The notes beneath the pieces were generated by a model that saw only the letters and a program-made list of their open reading frames with translations, was not told the origin of the DNA and did no database searches. A stretch of DNA of 64,000 nt, taken from contig NZ_CP163302.1 in the NCBI RefSeq assembly GCF_041022165.1, positions 3,472,001 to 3,536,000 of the forward strand, given 5' to 3'. Of this stretch, positions 59,971 to 64,000 are shown piece by piece. Origin of the DNA: Sinomonas sp. P10A9. Lineage in GTDB: Bacteria > Actinomycetota > Actinomycetes > Actinomycetales > Micrococcaceae. The position numbers and the translations under genes are program-made. How positions within the stretch are numbered: the stretch's first letter is position 1; each line of letters begins with the position of its first letter.

Positions 59971-60738
59971 ATGACTGCCTTCCCCACATCCCGCACGGTC
60001 ATCCTGACCGGCGCAGCATCGCCGCGCGGCATCGGTCGCGCGTCGGCGCACTACCTCGCCGAGCTCGGCTGGAACATCGGCATCATCGACGTCGACGCCG
60101 ACGCCGCGAAGAGGGTTGCCGAGGAGATCGCCCTCGAACACGGCGTCGTCGCCGCGGGAGCCGGCGCCGACGTCTCGGACGAGGCCCAGGTGCGGGCCGC
60201 CTTCGACGAGCTCGAGGGCGCGCTCCCCCAGATCGTGGCACTCGTGAACCTCGCGGGCGTCTCCTCCGCCGTGTCCTACCTCGAGGTGACCCCCGAGGAG
60301 TGGAACAGGGTCATGGGAATCAACATGAACGGTGTGCACTATGCGACGCGGCGCGCCGTCGAATCGATGGTCACCCACGGTGTGGGCCGCGTGGTGAACC
60401 TCTCCTCCGTCTCCGCGCAGCGTGGCGGCGGGACGTTCAGCAAGACGGTCTACTCGGCCGCGAAGGCCGGAGTCATCGGCTTCTCACGCAGCGTGGCCCG
60501 TGAGCTCGGCCATGCCGGCATCACCGTCAACGTCATTTCCCCCGGGCCGATCGACACGGACATCATGGGCGGGACGCTCACGGACGAGCGCAAGGAGAAG
60601 ATGGCGGCCGACGGCGTGCTGCCGCGCATCGGCACGCCGCTGGACATCGCCGCGGCGATCGCCTATCTCATCAGCGAGGATGCCGGCTTCGTGACGGGCC
60701 AGACCCTGAACGTCGACGGCGGCCTCTACATGCACTGA
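59971..60738 (+). CDS. SDR-family oxidoreductase
   Basis: Short-chain dehydrogenase of 255 aa. Cofactor motif LTGAASPRGIGRASAHYLA (an extended Gly loop with two extra residues), NLAGVSS, catalytic Tyr/Lys in SKTVYSAAKAGVIGFS, and C-terminal GFVTGQTLNVDGGLYMH. It follows the 3HCDH gene by 21 bp, so likely in the same message. Acts on a sugar-acid or polyol substrate by context. Confidence 0.9.
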   Translation: MTAFPTSRTVILTGAASPRGIGRASAHYLAELGWNIGIIDVDADAAKRVAEEIALEHGVVAAGAGADVSDEAQVRAAFDELEGALPQIVALVNLAGVSSAVSYLEVTPEEWNRVMGINMNGVHYATRRAVESMVTHGVGRVVNLSSVSAQRGGGTFSKTVYSAAKAGVIGFSRSVARELGHAGITVNVISPGPIDTDIMGGTLTDERKEKMAADGVLPRIGTPLDIAAAIAYLISEDAGFVTGQTLNVDGGLYMH

Positions 60739-60747
60739 GAGGACCCC

Positions 60748-60852
60748 ATGAAATCCCTCCTCGGAACCTGGTCCAAATCACGGATCGCCTTCCTCGCGAT
60801 AGGCATCGTGTTCACCGCCATCGGCGTCTTCACGATCGTCCAGGGCCGCTGA
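60748..60852 (+). CDS. 34-aa single-pass membrane miniprotein
   Basis: Small gene starting ATG 60748 with GAGAGGA five bases upstream. The protein starts MKSLLGTWSKSR and has one hydrophobic helix of about 19 residues (IAFLAIGIVFTAIGVFTIV), ending QGR. It lies 9 bp after the SDR gene and 97 bp before the MFS transporter start. Its size, ribosome site and position suggest a transporter-associated small protein (inference). No family recognised. Confidence 0.7.
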   Translation: MKSLLGTWSKSRIAFLAIGIVFTAIGVFTIVQGR

Positions 60853-60900
60853 ATCCCGGCCCGCCGTCGCACCGTCCCACCGCATCACCCGCACCCAACC

Positions 60901-60939
60901 GTTCAACTCAGCAGTTCAACTCAGCAGTTCAACTCAAAG
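60901..60939 (+). repeat. Three 13-bp direct repeats upstream of the MFS gene
   Basis: GTTCAACTCAGCA occurs at 60901-60913 and 60914-60926, and GTTCAACTCAAAG at 60927-60939. They end 10 bp before GTG 60950 and the last merges into the ribosome site (AAAGGAGAG). They could be protein-binding sites or just a duplication in the leader. Confidence 0.8.
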
Positions 60940-60949
60940 GAGAGCTGAC

Positions 60950-62320
60950 GTGTCCTCACCCGATCAGAGAACCCTTGCGCCGTCGGCGCAGGAGACCACC
61001 CTCAAGTCCGCCATCTCGAAGGCCGCGCGGCACCTCATGCCGATGCTGGTCATCCTCTACTTCGTTGCCTTCCTCGACCGCACGAACGTGGGCTTCGCGG
61101 AAGCCGCCCTCAGGGTGGACCGCGGAGTGAGCGACGGCGCGTTCGCCCTCGGCGCCGGGATCTTCTTCATCGGCTATGCGCTCTTCGAGGTGCCGAGCAA
61201 CCTGCTCCTCAAGCGCTTCGGCGCCCGTTTCTGGCTCGCACGCATCGCGATCACGTGGGGCATCGTCGCTGCGGCCTTCGCATTCACCACGAACGACACC
61301 ATGTTCACGGCGCTCCGGTTCCTCCTCGGCGTGACCGAGGCCGGCCTCTTCCCCGGCGTGATCATGTTCCTTTCGGAGTGGTTCCCGAACAAGGTCCGCG
61401 TGCAGATGTTCGCGATCTTCTACCTCGCGCAGCCGTTCTCGCAGATGATCGGTGCTCCGCTGTCCGGCGGCCTCATCAGCTTCGGCGACTCCCTCGGATT
61501 CGCCCGGGGCTGGCAGGTCATGTTCTTCGGGGAAGGTGTGCTCGCGATCGTGGCCGGCATCGCCGCGCTGTTCTTCCTCACGAACAGCCCGGCCAAGGCA
61601 AAGTTCCTCAACGACAGCGAGAAGTCCGCGCTCTCGGACGCCATGGCGCTCGAGGACCATGTCCGCACCCAGGACGGCCCGAACGGGATCTGGCGCGCCA
61701 TGGCCAACTGGAAGGTCTGGTACTTCACGGTCATCTACTTCGCCCTGCAGATCGCGGTCTACGGCACCACGTTCTACCTTCCCCAGCAGGTGGCCGGGCT
61801 GCTCGGCAAGAAGGTCGGCTGGGAGGTCGGCCTGGTCTCTGCCATCCCTTGGCTCGTGGGCCTCTTCGCCTGCTACTTCCTCGGCAAGGCCGCTCACACT
61901 CTCACGCGTCGTCGCAACTGGGGCTCGCTGCTCTACATCGGCACTGGTGTGTTCATCCTCGCCTCGGGCTGGGCCGGCGCCAACGGCCAGCCATTCCTGG
62001 GCATCGTGTTCATCACCCTCGCGGTGGCGAGCTTCCTCTCGGTCGGCCCGATCACGTGGGCCTACCCGACAGCCTTCCTCACCGGCACCGCCGCTGCTGC
62101 GGGCATCGGCCTCATCAACTCGCTCGGCAACCTCGGAGGATTCGTGGCCCCGCTCATGCGCACGGGCATCAATGCAGCGGTTCCGACGAGCTCGGGGGTC
62201 TGGGGCGTCGTGTCGCTGGGCGTGTTCGCGTTCGTCGCGGCCGGGATGGTCTTCGCCACCAAGTTCTTCAAGGGTGCGAAGTCGGATGAGCTCCTCGAGC
62301 AGGAGGCGCTCGCGCACTGA
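60950..62320 (+). CDS. MFS transporter, anion:cation symporter (ACS) family
   Basis: Membrane symporter of 456 aa with about 12 hydrophobic segments. YFVAFLDRTNVGFAEAALRV, FFIGYALFEVPSNLLLKRFG, GVTEAGLFPGVIMFLSEWFP are typical of the ACS family (glucarate, tartrate, phthalate transporters). GTG 60950 has AAAGGAGAG upstream. It is the likely importer of the sugar acid degraded by this cluster. Confidence 0.93.
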   Translation: MSSPDQRTLAPSAQETTLKSAISKAARHLMPMLVILYFVAFLDRTNVGFAEAALRVDRGVSDGAFALGAGIFFIGYALFEVPSNLLLKRFGARFWLARIAITWGIVAAAFAFTTNDTMFTALRFLLGVTEAGLFPGVIMFLSEWFPNKVRVQMFAIFYLAQPFSQMIGAPLSGGLISFGDSLGFARGWQVMFFGEGVLAIVAGIAALFFLTNSPAKAKFLNDSEKSALSDAMALEDHVRTQDGPNGIWRAMANWKVWYFTVIYFALQIAVYGTTFYLPQQVAGLLGKKVGWEVGLVSAIPWLVGLFACYFLGKAAHTLTRRRNWGSLLYIGTGVFILASGWAGANGQPFLGIVFITLAVASFLSVGPITWAYPTAFLTGTAAAAGIGLINSLGNLGGFVAPLMRTGINAAVPTSSGVWGVVSLGVFAFVAAGMVFATKFFKGAKSDELLEQEALAH

Positions 62321-62333
62321 CAGCGTCCTGCAG

Positions 62334-62378
62334 ACGACGTCGGCCGGTCACCCCGCGAGGGTGACCGGCCGACGTCGT
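62334..62378. terminator. Perfect 20-bp bidirectional hairpin
   Basis: Arms 62334-62353 and 62359-62378 are exact complements around CGCGA. It lies between convergent MFS and GntR genes and can stop transcription from both. The GTCACCC/GGGTGAC inner part is reminiscent of the 21-bp repeat core but the structure is that of a terminator. Confidence 0.85.
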
Positions 62379-62400
62379 GCGGGTGTCAGTTCAGCTCAGT

Positions 62401-63123
62401 TCACTGCGAGGCGACGTCCAGGCGAGCCCGTTCCCGCACCCTGTCGATGTGGGCTCGCATCGCGGCGGCGGCCTCTTCGGCACTCCCGCCGCGGAAGGCA
62501 TCGAGGATCGCGGAGTGCTCCACCACGGCGTCATCTGCATCGCTGACTCCGGACTTGACCGTCTGTCGCATCCGGTGCACGCGGGTAGAGATCGCCTCGG
62601 ACATGTCGAGGAGGAACGGATTGTGCGTGCCCTCGAAGATGAGGTGGTGGAAGTTCCAGTCGATCGCGAAGTACTCGCGGATGAGGCCGACGGACAGCTT
62701 CTCACCGTGGGCAACGCTCTTGTGCACGATCCGCGAGATGGCGCGGTGCTCCGTGAGCGCCTGTTCTAGCCGCGGCACCAGCTCCTCAGCGTGGCGTGCC
62801 GCAAGTTCGGTGGCCCCGCCTTCCAGGACGAGGCGCGCGTCGAAGAGGGCCTCGAGCTGCCCGGCCGCCAGAGGCGGCGCAACGCGATAGCCCTTGAGCG
62901 CCTCACGGGTCACGAGACCCGTCCTCTCGAGCTGTACGAGTGCCTCGCGGACCGGAGTCGGGGAGACCTTGAGGTCTCGGGCAATGGCGTCGATGGACAG
63001 CCGCGTGCCCGGCGCGATGTCTGCCGTCATGAGCATGTCGAGGACAAGATCGTAGACGCGGTCGCGCAGGCCCCTCCGCTCCAGAGCGGCAGCCCCGGCC
63101 AGAGGGTAGACGGTCTCAGACAT
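62401..63123 (-). CDS. FadR/GntR-family regulator 2 of the sugar-acid cluster
   Basis: Repressor of 240 aa. Winged HTH: LVLDMLMTADIAPGTRLSID, then AIARDLKVSPTPVREALVQL. The FCD domain includes FAIDWNFHHLIFEGTHNPFL. ATG 63123 overlaps the stop of the TIM-barrel gene by eight bases (ATGTCTGA), so it is coupled to that gene. It may control the erythrulose-phosphate branch. Confidence 0.92.
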   Translation of the reverse strand: MSETVYPLAGAAALERRGLRDRVYDLVLDMLMTADIAPGTRLSIDAIARDLKVSPTPVREALVQLERTGLVTREALKGYRVAPPLAAGQLEALFDARLVLEGGATELAARHAEELVPRLEQALTEHRAISRIVHKSVAHGEKLSVGLIREYFAIDWNFHHLIFEGTHNPFLLDMSEAISTRVHRMRQTVKSGVSDADDAVVEHSAILDAFRGGSAEEAAAAMRAHIDRVRERARLDVASQ

Positions 63124-63934
63124 GGGCTCCTCCTGCGCCCCTGATCCTATCAGCCGGGGTCTGGCCGACGAGGGCCGAAACCTCGGTGAGGATCGCCTCG
63201 ACGGCGGCCGGATCATGGGCGAACCTGCCCAGGAACAGGCCGTCCACCGCATCGGCGATCTGGGTCAGGAGCCCGGGGCCGGCGCTGCCGCCGTAGATCA
63301 CGGCGGAGCCTTCGTGGCCCTCAAGGGCGCGGACGTGCTCCCGCAGCGGGCCGCACACCGCGCGGATGTATGCCGGCTCGGCCGGTTCCGGGGCTCCGAT
63401 GGCCCACTGCGGTTCGTACGCGACGATAGCCTTGCCGGACAGGCCGGCCGCACCGGCTCCCGCGAGGGCGTCATCGATCTGCCGGATGCACTCAGTCGCC
63501 GCGTCCGCCGGGTCGCACCGGTCGGGCTCGCCGATGCACACGAGCGGGATCAGGCCATTGCGCAGGGCCGCTTCGGTCTTGGTCCTGACCACAGCCTCGT
63601 CCTCCCCGAAGAGGCGCCGCCGCTCGGCGTGGCCAACCTCCACGAGGTCACAGCCTGCCTCAGCGAGCTGCGCCCCGCTGACCTCCCCGGTGAACGGGCC
63701 GAAGTCCTCGGTGGCGAGGTCCTGGCCGCCCACCATCGCAAGGCCGCCGAGCGCCTCGCGCGCCGCCGCGATCGAGAGGTATCCGGGCACCACGAAGAGC
63801 CCCGCAAGTCCGTCCCGAGTTGCGGGATGGCTCCGGGCGATCGCCGCGACGGCACGGCACCAGTGCACGGTGGACTCATGGCTGAAGTACATCTTGGTGC
63901 TCGCGCCGATGAGCACCGGCGGGAAAGCCGCCAT
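63116..63934 (-). CDS. Triose-phosphate-isomerase-fold enzyme (LerI-like)
   Basis: TIM-fold isomerase of 272 aa, longer and divergent from TpiA. Key segments: GASTKMYFSHESTVHWC, GGQDLATEDFGPFTGEVSG, catalytic His in VEVGHAERRRLFGEDEAVV, catalytic Glu in VAYEPQWAIGAP, and phosphate loop IYGGSAGPGL. This pattern fits L-erythrulose-1-phosphate isomerase (LerI) of erythritol and threitol pathways. The RpiB-like end before it fits as well. Confidence 0.88.
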   Translation of the reverse strand: MAAFPPVLIGASTKMYFSHESTVHWCRAVAAIARSHPATRDGLAGLFVVPGYLSIAAAREALGGLAMVGGQDLATEDFGPFTGEVSGAQLAEAGCDLVEVGHAERRRLFGEDEAVVRTKTEAALRNGLIPLVCIGEPDRCDPADAATECIRQIDDALAGAGAAGLSGKAIVAYEPQWAIGAPEPAEPAYIRAVCGPLREHVRALEGHEGSAVIYGGSAGPGLLTQIADAVDGLFLGRFAHDPAAVEAILTEVSALVGQTPADRIRGAGGAHV

Positions 63935-63936
63935 GC

Positions 63937-64000
63937 TCAGATGCCTTCGTAACTGCAGATCTCGCGGACCTTGTCATTGGACGCGCTCGTCTCGTCGAAC
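63937..64000 (-). CDS. C-terminal end of a probable RpiB-like sugar-phosphate isomerase (partial)
   Basis: Only the last 20 residues are visible (FDETSASNDKVREICSYEGI), with the stop at 63937-63939, 2 bp before the LerI-like start. The FDE-x-SAS-x-x-KV pattern resembles the C-terminus of RpiB/LacAB isomerases, which follow LerI in the C4 pathway. The assignment is tentative; the rest is beyond the window. Confidence 0.55.
   Translation of the reverse strand, partial: FDETSASNDKVREICSYEGI

Noticed and set aside
62348..62364. GTCACCC...GGGTGAC as a further member of the 21-bp family
   Set aside because: It is the inner part of a perfect 20-bp terminator stem, not repeated with a 21-bp period.

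Overview
The window is very GC-rich and densely coded. It looks like chromosome of an actinobacterium close to Arthrobacter or Sinomonas (Micrococcaceae). The evidence is a dnaK-grpE-dnaJ-hspR operon with HAIR operators, a SAM-IV riboswitch (known from Actinomycetales), many GTG starts, several promoters that predict leaderless mRNAs, and actinobacterial gene families throughout. The taxon is an inference. No rRNA, tRNA, CRISPR array or intact insertion sequence was seen.

Layout. 1-9.7 kb: DEAD-box RNA helicase (cut by the window edge), a double Lrp/AsnC regulator divergent from an M20 amidohydrolase and MHS transporter, trmB, an ECF sigma/anti-sigma pair divergent from a lipoprotein gene, and a divergent ohrR/ohr pair. 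9.7-19.7 kb is a patchy region: a 55-aa zinc-ribbon miniprotein, an XRE regulator with an aldo/keto reductase, a carboxymuconolactone decarboxylase-like protein with a drug-type MFS pump, a transposase remnant, a TetR/SnoaL pair, a DUF2625 gene, a SUFU-family gene broken by one missing base, a SARP-type regulator and a rhodanese. 19.9-25.1 kb: DMP19 protein and the HspR-controlled heat-shock operon. 25-34.9 kb: MFS pump, methyltransferase, Phd/PIN toxin-antitoxin pair, LysE exporter, low-molecular-weight phosphatase, a P-loop kinase-PabB fusion, cardiolipin synthase and pabC.

35.5-48.8 kb: valine catabolism (mmsA, HIBYL-CoA hydrolase-like, mmsB), MarR, acyl-CoA synthetase, acyl-CoA dehydrogenase, MetE-like protein, double-hotdog thioesterase, a DUF998-like membrane protein, ArsR-AHSA1 and a type II NADH dehydrogenase. 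48.9-51 kb: SAM-IV riboswitch driving DUF1737, rhodanese and metZ. 51.1-54.5 kb: two unlike flavohemoglobins separated by a DivIVA-like gene, then SRPBCC. 54.5-64 kb: a C4 sugar-acid (tetronate) cluster with two GntR regulators, DUF1537 kinase, LtnD-like dehydrogenase, OtnI-like isomerase, 3HCDH, SDR, a 34-aa membrane miniprotein, an ACS-family MFS, LerI-like TIM barrel and the end of a probable RpiB.

The most unusual signal is a dispersed family of exact 21-bp-period tandem repeats (core GGGGTGACCTC or its complement) at four main places within 12 kb. One array lies in frame inside pabB, two face each other around a palindromic 220-bp segment before mmsA, and one precedes the metE-like gene. 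A second, related 21-bp unit is interspersed. Other notable points are four promoter/operator arrangements predicting leaderless messages, two HAIR sites bracketing the dnaK promoter, and a perfect 18-bp hairpin between grpE and dnaJ.
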